Below, one piece after another: positions 7,394 to 15,530 of a DNA stretch of 64,000 nucleotides. The translations under genes were made by a program, and so were the position numbers. The notes under the pieces were generated by a model, which saw only the letters and a list, made by a program, of their open reading frames with translations, was not told the DNA's origin and did not search any database. The stretch is from Mycolicibacterium sp. lyk4-40-TYG-92 (lineage in GTDB: Bacteria > Actinomycetota > Actinomycetes > Mycobacteriales > Mycobacteriaceae). Each line of letters begins with the position of its first letter. The stretch's first letter is position 1. The stretch lies in the NCBI RefSeq assembly GCF_030209435.1, contig NZ_JARVRX010000013.1:1-64000 (forward strand), read 5' to 3'.

Positions 7394-8578
7394 ATGCCAA
7401 GCATCCCCCAATCCCTACTGTGGATATCCCTCGTTGTGTTGTGGTTGTTCGTGTTGGTGCCGATGTTGATCAGCAAGCGCGAGAACGTCCGCCGGACGAG
7501 CGATGTCGCATTGGCGACCCGCGTGCTCAACACGAACGGCAACAGCCGGCTGCGACGCCGCAGTGGACCCGCTGCGGGGCACTACAGCGACCCGCACTGG
7601 AAGCAGGACGACGATCTCAGCGCGTTCGAAGAGGACTTCGCGCGCAGCGATGCCACCACCGACTCGATCCCGGTCGCCGATCCGGAGGCTGATGCACCGC
7701 GTGCGGTGGTGCTCGCCGATGAGGTCGTCGTCGAGGAATCGGAGTACCTCGACGTCGAGGTCGTCGAGATGGACTCCGGTGCGTTGCCGATCGGCGCCTC
7801 CGGACGCATGAAAGCCGTTCCTGAGCCCGAAACCCAGCAACAGCCAACGCTTTTCGATGAGGTCGCGACGCCTACCATGGCGATCCGGACCGTCTCCGAA
7901 GCCGACTTCGACCCCGAGGAACCGCTCACGGACGAAATGGCGGCAGCAGAGCCCGAGGCAGCGCCTGAGCCGACCACCGACGTGCACGAGGCCGTCGCGG
8001 CTGACGAGGAACGGGCCGGGGAAGCGCCCGAGCCTGAGGCCGAAGCCGAGGACGGCACCGAACACGACTACGAGTACGTCGACGACACCTCGGGCGTCGA
8101 GGCGGCATCGGAGGCCGAGCCGAAGCTGGCCGATTCGATGTCCAAGGCGCGCCGTGTCCGGTACGAGTCGAAGGCCGCCGTCGCGGCCGCCGAACGCAAG
8201 TACCGCTTCCGTAGCCGCATGCTCTCGGGCATGGCCGTGGCCATCCTGGTCACGGGCGTCGTGGCCTTCACGCTGGCGTCGAGCATGTGGTGGTGGTTCT
8301 GCGGCATGGTCAGCGCGGCTTCCGTGCTGTACCTGGCGTACCTGCGCCGTCAGACGCGTATCGAGGAGCAACTGCGGCGCCGTCGCGCCCAGCGGATGAT
8401 GCGGTCCCGGCACGGCGTGGAGAACACGCAGGACGAGGAGTTCGACGTCGTCCCCTCTCGCTTGCGGCGTCCGGGCGCCGCAGTGCTGGACATCGATGAC
8501 GAGGATCCGATCTTCGAACACCTGGAATACACCCGGATGGCCAGGGACTACGACCTGCCCCGAGCGGCTGGGCAGTAG
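7394..8578 (+). CDS. Membrane protein of SepX/GlpR type, divisome receptor for Glp
   Basis: The 394-residue protein has an N-terminal membrane helix (LLWISLVVLWLFVLVPML, about 8-27), a long acidic disordered linker rich in Glu/Asp/Ala/Pro (about 75-255), and a pair of closely spaced membrane helices (about 279-317), then a basic Arg-rich tail. This architecture and the position beside galU/glp/rimJ match Rv0996 and the Corynebacterium GlpR and Streptomyces SepX divisome proteins. ATG 7394 is preferred over 7373 because AAAGGAG lies 9 bases upstream and the protein then begins MPSIPQSLLW, the conserved N-terminus. Confidence 0.85.
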   Translation: MPSIPQSLLWISLVVLWLFVLVPMLISKRENVRRTSDVALATRVLNTNGNSRLRRRSGPAAGHYSDPHWKQDDDLSAFEEDFARSDATTDSIPVADPEADAPRAVVLADEVVVEESEYLDVEVVEMDSGALPIGASGRMKAVPEPETQQQPTLFDEVATPTMAIRTVSEADFDPEEPLTDEMAAAEPEAAPEPTTDVHEAVAADEERAGEAPEPEAEAEDGTEHDYEYVDDTSGVEAASEAEPKLADSMSKARRVRYESKAAVAAAERKYRFRSRMLSGMAVAILVTGVVAFTLASSMWWWFCGMVSAASVLYLAYLRRQTRIEEQLRRRRAQRMMRSRHGVENTQDEEFDVVPSRLRRPGAAVLDIDDEDPIFEHLEYTRMARDYDLPRAAGQ

Positions 8579-8628
8579 CTGGTTTTCATGTGACGGACCG
8601 GTGCTGGTAGCCTTTGCTTCCGGTACAA

Positions 8629-8701
8629 GGGGCTATAGCGCAGTTGGTAGCGCGTCTCGTTCGCATCGAGAAGGTCAGGGGTTCGATTCCCCTTAGCTCC
8701 A
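8629..8701 (+). tRNA. tRNA-Ala (anticodon CGC)
   Basis: A complete 73-nt cloverleaf is visible: acceptor GGGGCTA with TAGCTCC, anticodon stem TCTCG/CGAGA closing loop TTCGCAT, T-arm AGGGG TTCGATT CCCCT and discriminator A. The anticodon CGC reads Ala codon GCG. No CCA is encoded. It marks the left edge of an accessory stretch, but no integrase or repeated 3' end is visible. Confidence 0.96.
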
Positions 8702-9058
8702 CAGAGATTGAACTGATCTGCTTCTGTCGGATCAGCGAGCGCTCTCGTCGGGGCTGATGCGGCAGTCGGGGATCTCAAGGCAACCTGCGTGGTCGACGAT
8801 CAAGCCGGCGCCGTCGAGTCTGCGCTGAATCCGTGGAAGTCTCACGCGTGAGCTGGTGCGGGTGCGCGAAATCCGTTCTCTCACGGCGAGACAAATTTGT
8901 AGCGATGTCTCAATGGAATGCGCAGCTCCCCGGGGTGCGGGGGCTGGGCGTGCACGCCCGTTCCGTTCGGCGCCTTTCAGCTTCGCTGCGCGGCATTGAC
9001 CACCCGACCCGTGGTGCCGACCCTGAGAACCATGTTCTCGGGAAAGGTGCGCTGAATC
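8702..9058. other. Non-coding stretch between tRNA-Ala and the P450 gene
   Basis: I see no convincing gene here. It holds a weak CTGATC/GATCAG hairpin just after the tRNA, an operator-like palindrome near 9030 and a GGAAAGG ribosome-binding region. Open frames in it are antisense to the tRNA or run into the P450 gene in the wrong frame. Confidence 0.5.
9025..9039. promoter_or_regulatory. Palindrome in the P450 leader
   Basis: GAGAAC-CAT-GTTCTC is a perfect 6-3-6 inverted repeat 20 bases before the P450 start. It could be a repressor operator; the TetR gene 1.6 kb downstream is a candidate, but no matching copy is seen at its own promoter. Confidence 0.35.
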
Positions 9059-10369
9059 GTGAACTTTCGGCAACGGGCCGTCGGCGGCGCCACGACGATG
9101 TTCTCGCCGCTCATCGCGGCCGGACGATTGAACGTGGCCGCGGCAATCGACACCCGTAGACGCGGATATGACGGGTGGACGGGTGCGATCAACACCGCCT
9201 ACGACCCGTTGGACCCGGTCGTCGCCGCACAACCCCATGCGGCCTACGACGCCTTACACCGAAGCGGGCGTGTGCACTACAACCCGCGCCGGGCGACCTG
9301 GATCCTGCACAAGCTCGATGACGTCCGGGCGGCCCTGCGCGACACCGACCGAGTGACGAGCAGTCATGGCGTAACCCGGGTACGGATGGTCGCCGATCTC
9401 GTTGTGGTCACGGATGGCGAGCAGCACAGCCGTCTCAGAAAACAGGTTCAGCCGGCGTTCACCAAAGGCGCTCTGGACAGTTGGCGGGCCATCATCGACA
9501 AGCTTGCCGCCGACCTCGTCGACGATATGATCAATGCCGGGCCCTGTGATGCCGTCCAGCGGCTGACGATGCCCATGCCGCTCCGGGTGATCGCCGCCAT
9601 TCTCGGTGTGCCCGAAAGCGATATCGCCGACTTCCGCCGGTGGTCGGACGAAGCCACCCAGATCATCAACTTCACCCCCACGATGAAAGGCGTCTCGGAC
9701 ACGACGCGATCGTTGCGCGCCGCATTCGCGCTACGTCGCTATTTCATGCGCCAACTCGCAGACGGGCACCTCAAGGATTCGGATACCGTCCTCGGTCGCC
9801 TGCTGGCGCACAATACCGACGGTGCGTTGACCGACAGCCAGCTGTTCTACATCGCGGTACTGCTGCTGATCGCCGGTAACGAGACCACGACCAACCTCCT
9901 CGGCGGAATGCTGCACACCTACGCCCACCACCCAGAGCAATTCGAGATGATCCGCGCCGACCCCGGCCTCATCCCGCAGGCCATCGAAGAACACGTCCGC
10001 TACACCAGCCCTATTCAGAATCTCTACCGCTACACCCGGGCTGACTATCAGGTCGGCGATGTCACCATCCCTTCGGGCTCGCGCGTGCTGCTGTCCTTCG
10101 GTGCAGCCAACCGCGACCCTCTCGCCTTCGACGAGCCCAACGACTTCCGCGCGGACCGAAACCCCCGCTCCCACGTCGGCTTTGGCTACGGCCCGCACCT
10201 ATGCCTCGGAGCCCCGCTCGCCCGCATGGAGGCGCAGGCCGTCCTTCGTGAACTCGTCGACCGCGTGTCCGGAGTCTCGCTGGCCGGCCCCACGACCTGG
10301 TCGACCAACAGCTCACTGCGCGGTCCCACCCGCCTACCCGTCGTTCTTCACCCGAAGCGCGCTTCATGA
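9059..10369 (+). CDS. Cytochrome P450
   Basis: The 436-residue soluble P450 has the I-helix oxygen-binding motif LIAGNETTTN, the K-helix EEHVR (ExxR) and the heme loop FGYGPHLCLGAPLAR with the axial cysteine at about residue 382. Such enzymes need a ferredoxin and reductase; neither is adjacent. Substrate is unknown and I cannot assign a CYP family. GTG 9059 has GGAAAGG upstream. The stop overlaps the next gene's ATG (ATGA), so the two are translationally coupled. The gene is not part of the syntenic core shared with M. tuberculosis. Confidence 0.95.
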   Translation: MNFRQRAVGGATTMFSPLIAAGRLNVAAAIDTRRRGYDGWTGAINTAYDPLDPVVAAQPHAAYDALHRSGRVHYNPRRATWILHKLDDVRAALRDTDRVTSSHGVTRVRMVADLVVVTDGEQHSRLRKQVQPAFTKGALDSWRAIIDKLAADLVDDMINAGPCDAVQRLTMPMPLRVIAAILGVPESDIADFRRWSDEATQIINFTPTMKGVSDTTRSLRAAFALRRYFMRQLADGHLKDSDTVLGRLLAHNTDGALTDSQLFYIAVLLLIAGNETTTNLLGGMLHTYAHHPEQFEMIRADPGLIPQAIEEHVRYTSPIQNLYRYTRADYQVGDVTIPSGSRVLLSFGAANRDPLAFDEPNDFRADRNPRSHVGFGYGPHLCLGAPLARMEAQAVLRELVDRVSGVSLAGPTTWSTNSSLRGPTRLPVVLHPKRAS

Positions 10370-10656
10370 CCGGCGGGCGCACGCGATCGGAACGATGGGC
10401 ACTGCTCGCGGGTTCGGCGCTCACCCTGTCCGGCATCGCGCACCTCGCGTGTCCCCGGGCATTCGAATCGGTCAACCGGATGGCTTTCGCCGACCACATC
10501 CGACGGCACGTACTGATCAACGGCAGCATCGAAACCGGCCTGGGGCTCTTGCTGCTGAACATCCGAACCCGCCGGGCCGCGGCGCGCGCCACAGTGCTCT
10601 ATCTGACCTATTTCAACGCCAGCCTGCTGTACCGGCAGAAGTTCGATTCGCCTTAG
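10366..10656 (+). CDS. Small membrane protein coupled to P450
   Basis: The 96-residue protein has hydrophobic segments near residues 12-26 and 49-63, then a third weaker one (ATVLYLTYFNASLLY), and I recognise no named domain. Its ATG overlaps the P450 stop in an ATGA, which implies joint translation and possibly a shared membrane or redox role. Function unknown. Confidence 0.7.
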   Translation: MTGGRTRSERWALLAGSALTLSGIAHLACPRAFESVNRMAFADHIRRHVLINGSIETGLGLLLLNIRTRRAAARATVLYLTYFNASLLYRQKFDSP

Positions 10657-10676
10657 CCGCAGGAGATTTGGGTTGT

Positions 10677-11246
10677 TCATGGTGTCGGAGACTCGCCGAG
10701 ACCCAGCGTCAGCGAGGGTCCGGCGAAGCGCTCCACCAATTCGTATTCGGTTTGTTTGTCCTTGAGGGGCCAGTACCACAGCGCGAACGTGATGCGGATC
10801 AGCCATTGCGCGGCCAGCGGGTCATGACGTCCGAGCATCTCTTCGGCCAGTGTGGCGACAAGCGGTGATGCGGTGACAGCCCCGGTGTCGTGATCGGGCC
10901 GGATATCTCCCATGATCAGCTTTCCCAGCGGTTCGGCGCGCATGCATTCCAATGCGACGACGACGGCCGTGACGATGCGCTCCGTACCCTCTTTGCCCCT
11001 GATGGCGTGCCGGATGGTCGCGATGATCCGATCGGCGAAAAGCGATATGAGGCGCTCGAGGATGACCGCCTTGCCGCCGGCCCGACGGTAGATGGTCGCG
11101 GGAGAACAGTGCAGCTTTGCGGCCAGTGCTTCGATCGTGAACGCTTCGAATCCATTGCGCGAGACGAGTTCCGAGGCGGCCGAGAGAATGCGGTCCAGCG
11201 CCTCGGCGTTGCGGTCAGCTCCGAGTACCCAGTCCTGTCGTGGCAT
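10677..11246 (-). CDS. TetR-family transcriptional regulator
   Basis: The 189-residue protein begins MPRQDWVLGADRNAEALDRI and has a TetR helix-turn-helix near residues 15-60 (ALAAKLHCSPATIYRRAGGK), followed by an all-helical ligand domain. It is convergent with the P450 pair, whose last gene ends 20 bases away. The frame stays open far upstream, but ATG 11246 is where TetR homology begins. Its targets are unknown; the P450 unit and the small membrane gene upstream are candidates. Confidence 0.88.
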   Translation of the reverse strand: MPRQDWVLGADRNAEALDRILSAASELVSRNGFEAFTIEALAAKLHCSPATIYRRAGGKAVILERLISLFADRIIATIRHAIRGKEGTERIVTAVVVALECMRAEPLGKLIMGDIRPDHDTGAVTASPLVATLAEEMLGRHDPLAAQWLIRITFALWYWPLKDKQTEYELVERFAGPSLTLGLGESPTP

Positions 11247-11395
11247 ACCCGCGAGTCTGCATGAGTGCGGATCGAAAGGACATCGGTTCCGGCGCGATGC
11301 GACGAGTTTCGTCTTGCACAACCCTGCTCGCCGCGGACGCGCTGGTCGAAGCGGTTTCGGCGTAACGGTGACGGTTGCCGGCCGGTGGGCAGGTG

Positions 11396-11656
11396 TCAGG
11401 TTCTCGCGTGTGCTCGGAGTACGGCCAACCTTTCGCGATACTCCGTTTCGGTGATGTCGCCGTTCGCATATCGAACGGCGAGTATCTGTTGAGCGTCGGG
11501 TTCGGCAGGGCCGGAGTAACCGCTTCTTTGGTCGCCACCGGCGACGCGGATGAGCGCGACCATGCCGCCGAGCACCAGCGCCCAGAACAGGAACATGCCG
11601 ATGGCCATCCCGGCGTAACCCCATCCGCCCATGTCGTGGCCGTACCAGAACATCAT
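11396..11656 (-). CDS. Small membrane protein with SHOCT domain
   Basis: The 86-residue protein starts MMFWYGHDMGGWGYAGM, has one membrane helix (AIGMFLFWALVLGGMVALI) and ends with a SHOCT motif (DAQQILAVRYANGDITETEYRERLAVL). Such His/Met/Gly-rich short proteins are common in actinobacteria, sometimes beside copper or stress genes, but their role is unknown. Start 11656 is supported by GGAGCGG 9 bases upstream; the longer frame upstream has no homology. Confidence 0.75.
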   Translation of the reverse strand: MMFWYGHDMGGWGYAGMAIGMFLFWALVLGGMVALIRVAGGDQRSGYSGPAEPDAQQILAVRYANGDITETEYRERLAVLRAHART

Positions 11657-11772
11657 GATGCGCCGCTCCTTCCGTTCTGCGGACCATCGTCGCGCAGAGA
11701 CGGAGCATCTCGCTGGGGCCAAAGGGACAGTGGTGATGGGACTTTCGGCACCCACAGCCGGCCTGACACCGG

Positions 11773-13023
11773 TCAGGCCATCGTCAGGGCCAGGACTACG
11801 CCGAAAACCACGGCGGGCGCCGTCATTCCGGCGAGAAACCGGAGCCCGAACCTACGACCGCCGGCGGTGAACGCCAGCACGGTCTTCACGATCAGGTTGG
11901 AGCAGAGTGCGGCCGCTATTGCGAGAAGCGCGGTGTCGGCGGTGATATCGCCCTTGGCGGCCAGGCTCGCGGCGGCGACCGCGCCGGCGTGCGCATCGGC
12001 CAGACCCGCGGCGAACGCGGCGAGCACGGTGCCTCCGGCGCCGAACACATCGGCACCCCACCGCCCGACAAGCAGGGCAAGGGTGAGCACCGCGGCCAGG
12101 ATCAACGCCGGCCGGAGCGCGAAGGGACGGCTCGCGGGTGCCGCGGCGGTGTCCTGTTCTGGGGTCGGATTGTTCTCGGTGTGCCGCCCGGCTCCGCGGT
12201 AGACGACGGCGGCAATCGCGACCAGCACGAGGGCGCCGGCAGCGACCGGTGGCCACAGCCGCTGGAGCACTTGGGTGTCGACCACTCCTATCACGATGAG
12301 CAGCTGCACGAAGGTGGCCAGGCTGGCCAGCAGAGCGCTGGCCAGGGGCGCGCGGACGCTCGGTGCCGTGCGGCTGAGCCGGGCCATGGACGCCGTTGTC
12401 GCGGTCGCCGAGACGAACCCGCCGGCGATACCGGTGATCAGCAGGCCACGCTCGGGGCCGAGCGCTCGAACGCCGATGTAGCCCACCCAGCCGATGCCGG
12501 TGAGCAGCACCACGAGGAGCCAGACCTTTTCCGGATTCAGGATGCCGTACGGGCCGAGCCCGCGGTCCGGCAGCAGCGGCAGGACCACGAATGCGACGAC
12601 GAGAAACTTGATCGCGTCTTCCAGTTCGACCTCGGTCATGATGTCGCGGGCGAATCGGTGGATGCGGTTCTTCGAGACGAGCAGGCCGGCGACAACGACC
12701 GCGAGGGCCACAGCAAGCGCCGGCCGGGAATAGGCAAGGGCGCCAAGGAGATAGGCGACGAGTGCGGCTGTGGCCGTGGTCGTTCCCGAGTCTTCCTCGC
12801 TGGTTCGGAAGTAGGCGAGTGCGATCAGCGCGCCGACGCCGAGAAATACCGCGACGACGACCCATTGGCCGAAATCCGCGGCGACCGCGCCGGCCAGCGA
12901 GAGTAGCGCGAACGAGCGTGACCCGGCGGGGAGCCTGCGGGTGTGACTGTGTTCGCGCTCCAGACCGAGCAGCAGTCCGACGGCGAGGGCTACCAAGAAG
13001 GGCTCGATCTGCTGCCAGCTCAC
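11773..13023 (-). CDS. MgtC/SapB-DUF4010 family integral membrane protein
   Basis: This 416-residue membrane protein has about a dozen hydrophobic helices. The first part (VALAVGLLLGLEREHSHTRR, then AGSRSFALLSLAGAVAA) has the MgtC/SapB signature, and the rest matches the DUF4010 pattern with VGYIGVRALGPERGLLITGIAGGF. A Pro/Glu-rich loop lies near residue 285. Transport substrate is unknown. GTG start at 13023, 12 bases after the upstream enoyl-CoA hydratase gene ends, so they are likely co-transcribed. Confidence 0.88.
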   Translation of the reverse strand: MSWQQIEPFLVALAVGLLLGLEREHSHTRRLPAGSRSFALLSLAGAVAADFGQWVVVAVFLGVGALIALAYFRTSEEDSGTTTATAALVAYLLGALAYSRPALAVALAVVVAGLLVSKNRIHRFARDIMTEVELEDAIKFLVVAFVVLPLLPDRGLGPYGILNPEKVWLLVVLLTGIGWVGYIGVRALGPERGLLITGIAGGFVSATATTASMARLSRTAPSVRAPLASALLASLATFVQLLIVIGVVDTQVLQRLWPPVAAGALVLVAIAAVVYRGAGRHTENNPTPEQDTAAAPASRPFALRPALILAAVLTLALLVGRWGADVFGAGGTVLAAFAAGLADAHAGAVAAASLAAKGDITADTALLAIAAALCSNLIVKTVLAFTAGGRRFGLRFLAGMTAPAVVFGVVLALTMA

Positions 13024-13035
13024 GACGGTGCCCGG

Positions 13036-13833
13036 CTAACGCGCCGACGGGAACTGCGGAGTGCGCTTTTCGCGCAGCGCCGTATAGCCCTCGACCACGT
13101 CGGGTCCGAGGAACGTCAACATCTCGTAGGCCGCGGACTGGTCGAAGATGGGGCCGGCGCTGCGGAGCCAGTTGTTGAGCGCGCGCTTGGTGAGCCGGAT
13201 CGCCTGTTGCGCACCGGTCGCCAGGTTGTCGGCGATCCGGAGCGCTTCGTCCAGAACCTCTTCGCGCGGAAGGGCTTTGGCGACCATCCCGATGCGCTCG
13301 GCCTCGACACCGTCGATCATCTCGCCCGTCATGAGGTAGTACTTCGCCTTCGCGGTCCCGGCCAGCAACGGCCAGATGATCGCGGCGTGATCGCCCGCGG
13401 CGACACCGAGCTTGACGTGGCCGTCGCCGATCCGGGCGTCCTCGGCGATGATCGCGACATCGGCCAGCAGCGCGGCCACGGCGCCCGCGCCGACCGCGAC
13501 GCCGTTGATCGCCGACACGATCGGTTTGTCGCAGTTGATCATGTTGTAGACCAGGTCGCTCATCTCACCGAGCATGTGCGAGACGCGGTCGTAATCACCA
13601 GCCATGCGTTCGACCATGCCCAGGTCCCCGCCGGCGCTGAATGCCTTTCCCGCGCCGGTGATCACGGCCACCCGGGTTTCCGGATCGGCCGCGACGTCCT
13701 TCCAGATGTTGGCCAGCTCGGTGTGCATGCCTTCGTCGGCGGCGTTGTACTTCTCGGGCCGGTCCAGGGTGATCAGCAGGACGCCGTTGTCGCGGCGCGT
13801 CAGAGTCAGCTGTCGGTAGTCGTTGAACGCCAT
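13036..13833 (-). CDS. Enoyl-CoA hydratase/isomerase family protein
   Basis: This is a crotonase-fold protein of 265 residues: LDRPEKYNAADEGM N-terminal signature, oxyanion-hole segment GKAFSAGGDLGMVER and the second oxyanion segment INGVAVGAGAVAALLADVAI. Crotonases hydrate or isomerise enoyl-CoA thioesters in fatty-acid or sterol breakdown. The two glutamates of classic hydratases are not seen: the regions read IGDGHVKLG and AAGDHAAIIW, with His and Asp instead, so the reaction may differ. It lies between the acyltransferase and the DUF4010 gene on the same strand. Confidence 0.9.
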   Translation of the reverse strand: MAFNDYRQLTLTRRDNGVLLITLDRPEKYNAADEGMHTELANIWKDVAADPETRVAVITGAGKAFSAGGDLGMVERMAGDYDRVSHMLGEMSDLVYNMINCDKPIVSAINGVAVGAGAVAALLADVAIIAEDARIGDGHVKLGVAAGDHAAIIWPLLAGTAKAKYYLMTGEMIDGVEAERIGMVAKALPREEVLDEALRIADNLATGAQQAIRLTKRALNNWLRSAGPIFDQSAAYEMLTFLGPDVVEGYTALREKRTPQFPSAR

Positions 13834-13868
13834 GCCGCGAGCCTACGATGGCCGGCGGGCCGCCCGGT

Positions 13869-14783
13869 TCAGATCGCTCGGCTGACGGGCACGGGCGGCT
13901 GGGCGGCACGGGACCAGGCCAGCGGATTCAGGTTCCGGTATGGATCGTCGGCCCTGATCTCCTGCAAGTCGGTCAGGATCTGTTCCAGCGCTTGCTGAGT
14001 CGTGGTCTTGACGGTCTCGACCCACCGGGTGTGGTCGGTCGTGCCGGCCGGTGCCGTCGTGCTGATCGGTTCGCCGAACTCCAGGTACATGCGCTGCGGG
14101 CGGGGGATCAGTGTCGGCCCGATGCCACGCACCAGCGGCATCGCCATGTCAGACCGTCCGCCCAGCCGTTCGCCGATGGACTGGCTCAGCCGGCCCAGCG
14201 TGCTGTCGCGTTCGAAGAGGGGCTCGTAGACGTCGTCGCTGCCGACCAGACCGACCGGCACGATCGGGTAGCCGCTCTCGATGGCGACTCGGGCGAAGCC
14301 GCTTCGCCCGTCCCATTTCAGCTGGTATTCCTCGCCCTTGAACTTGGGCATCTCGCGTCCACCGCCGGGGAAGACCAGCACGGTCTCGTTGTGTCGCATC
14401 AGCTCTCGCGCGGTGTCGGGGTGGCCGACCACACCGCCGAACGCTGCGACCAGATCGCCGCCGAAGCCCGTCATCTGCCCCAGCGCCCGCTCCGCCAGTG
14501 GGCGAACCCGCACACCGAGCTCGCGCCGGGTGTAGTACGGCATCAGCAGTACCTCGGCGAAACCGAACGCGGTGTGATTGCCGACCAACAGGAAACGGCC
14601 GTCGCGCGGTAGCCGGTCCAGCCCGGTGACGTACGGCCGGTACAGGTCGAGCAACGGGTCGATCGCGTCGCCTGTGGCACCCAACGCGTTTCGCAGCGCG
14701 CGCACGCGTGGGGGCTGGTTCATGATCGCGGCGATCTCGTCGTCCGTGACGGTCGGCCGGCCCTGCGGCGGTCCGAATCCCAT
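13869..14783 (-). CDS. PlsC-type acyltransferase (LPLAT family)
   Basis: This 304-residue protein belongs to the lysophospholipid acyltransferase-like group: LLVGNHTAFGFAEVLLMPYY holds the His of the HX4D-type block (here NHTAFGFAE, with the acidic residue shifted), and VLVFPGGGREMPKFKGEEY is the second conserved block. Such enzymes transfer acyl groups to glycerolipids; the exact acceptor is unknown. It is followed by the crotonase-type gene 35 bases away, which fits a lipid-related unit. A palindrome in its leader overlaps the end of the upstream whiB gene. Confidence 0.87.
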   Translation of the reverse strand: MGFGPPQGRPTVTDDEIAAIMNQPPRVRALRNALGATGDAIDPLLDLYRPYVTGLDRLPRDGRFLLVGNHTAFGFAEVLLMPYYTRRELGVRVRPLAERALGQMTGFGGDLVAAFGGVVGHPDTARELMRHNETVLVFPGGGREMPKFKGEEYQLKWDGRSGFARVAIESGYPIVPVGLVGSDDVYEPLFERDSTLGRLSQSIGERLGGRSDMAMPLVRGIGPTLIPRPQRMYLEFGEPISTTAPAGTTDHTRWVETVKTTTQQALEQILTDLQEIRADDPYRNLNPLAWSRAAQPPVPVSRAI

Positions 14784-14830
14784 CGTGGCTCCCGTCGGTG
14801 TCGTGGTGTTGGCACCAACGTACCGAGAGT

Positions 14831-14851
14831 TTTACTAGATCAGCTAATAAA
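14831..14851. promoter_or_regulatory. AT-rich imperfect palindrome at the whiB/acyltransferase junction
   Basis: A 10-1-10 inverted repeat (TTTACTAGAT and AGCTAATAAA, 8 of 10 positions pairing) covers the whiB stop codon, about 50 bases before the acyltransferase start. It is notably AT-rich for this genome. A repressor site or promoter for the acyltransferase unit is possible. Confidence 0.35.
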
Positions 14852-15211
14852 ATCCTGTGAACTTCGCAGGGCGGCACGCTCCTTCGGCGTCGTCGCGCCC
14901 CAGATGCCATAGGGCTCATCGGCTTCCAGGGCATGGCCGAGGCAGTCGCCGAGTACAGGGCAGTGCCGACAGATTTGTTTGGCGTGCTCTTCGTGCGCGA
15001 CCCGACGGGCGCCACGATCGTCGTCGCCGGCGTAGAACACCTCGGCCGGCAGTCCGCGGCAGCGGGCATGCAACTGCCAGTCCCAGGCCGCGGTGGTGGC
15101 CGCGCCCCGGGTGTGGGACCCGGGGCGCGGCCGGTGCCGAGTGGTGCGGGACAGGCCGGAAGGGGAGGTGAATGTGTCGCCGCGGCAAGGGGATACCCGC
15201 GCCAAGATCAT
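14840..15211 (-). CDS. WhiB-family iron-sulfur transcription factor
   Basis: The 123-residue protein has the WhiB domain: cysteines at 51, 81, 84 and 90 (C-X29-C-X2-C-X5-C) for a 4Fe-4S cluster, and the GIWG turn at 102-105 before a short basic tail. WhiB proteins bind the primary sigma factor and respond to redox or nitric oxide. I cannot assign it to a numbered WhiB. ATG 15211 overlaps the TGA of rpmE2 (ATGA), so it is translated after L31 from a promoter with Zur-like boxes. An unusual unstructured N-terminus of about 42 residues precedes the domain. Confidence 0.9.
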   Translation of the reverse strand: MILARVSPCRGDTFTSPSGLSRTTRHRPRPGSHTRGAATTAAWDWQLHARCRGLPAEVFYAGDDDRGARRVAHEEHAKQICRHCPVLGDCLGHALEADEPYGIWGATTPKERAALRSSQDFIS

Positions 15212-15459
15212 CGGCGGTACTTGCGGTTGAACTTCTCGACGCGGCCCGCGGTGTCCAGGATCTGCCGCTTGCCGGTCCATACCGGATGGGAGTCCGACGT
15301 GACGTCGACGACGATGAGGGGGTAGGTGTGAACCCCGTCGGCGGTCTGCCACTCGATGGTCCGGGAGCTCGTGGCGGTGGAGCGCGTCAGGAACGTGCGT
15401 CCGGTGGTGGCGTCCTGGAAGACGACGTGGTGGTAGTCGGGGTGAATGCCGGCCTTCAT
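15208..15459 (-). CDS. rpmE2: Ribosomal protein bL31 type B (zinc-independent)
   Basis: The 83-residue protein starts [20 protein letters not shown] and has the type-B L31 signature ([23 protein letters not shown]). It has no cysteine, so it lacks the zinc-binding CxxC of the regular L31 and is the paralogue used when zinc is scarce. ATG 15459 follows GGAGG by 5 bases, giving a clear start; longer frames are not homologous. Zur-like boxes sit directly upstream. It is coupled to the whiB gene downstream by an ATGA overlap. Confidence 0.95.
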   Translation of the reverse strand: MKAGIHPDYHHVVFQDATTGRTFLTRSTATSSRTIEWQTADGVHTYPLIVVDVTSDSHPVWTGKRQILDTAGRVEKFNRKYRR

Positions 15460-15479
15460 GGGAACCTCCGTCGACCAAG

Positions 15480-15497
15480 TGAAAATCGTTTTCATTA
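15480..15497. promoter_or_regulatory. Zur-box-like palindrome upstream of rpmE2
   Basis: TGAAAATCGTTTTCATTA contains a TGAAAA/TTTTCA inverted repeat that closely fits mycobacterial Zur boxes (AATGAAAAT-type palindromes). It lies about 20 bases before the rpmE2 start, where bound Zur would block transcription when zinc is plentiful. Confidence 0.75.
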
Positions 15498-15530
15498 AGA
15501 CGTGGCCGACGATACCCGACACCCGGGGGC

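Noticed and set aside
8629-8701. tRNA-Ala as an attachment site of an integrated element
   Set aside because: No repeated tRNA 3' end, integrase or phage gene is visible within the accessory stretch.
8548-8778. Minus-strand frame over the tRNA-Ala with NRTPDLLDANETRYQLRYSP
   Set aside because: It is antisense to the tRNA gene; this peptide is a well-known artefact of translating tRNA regions.
9731-10198. Minus-strand frame inside the P450 gene
   Set aside because: It is in the antisense of strongly conserved P450 motifs and has no start signal.
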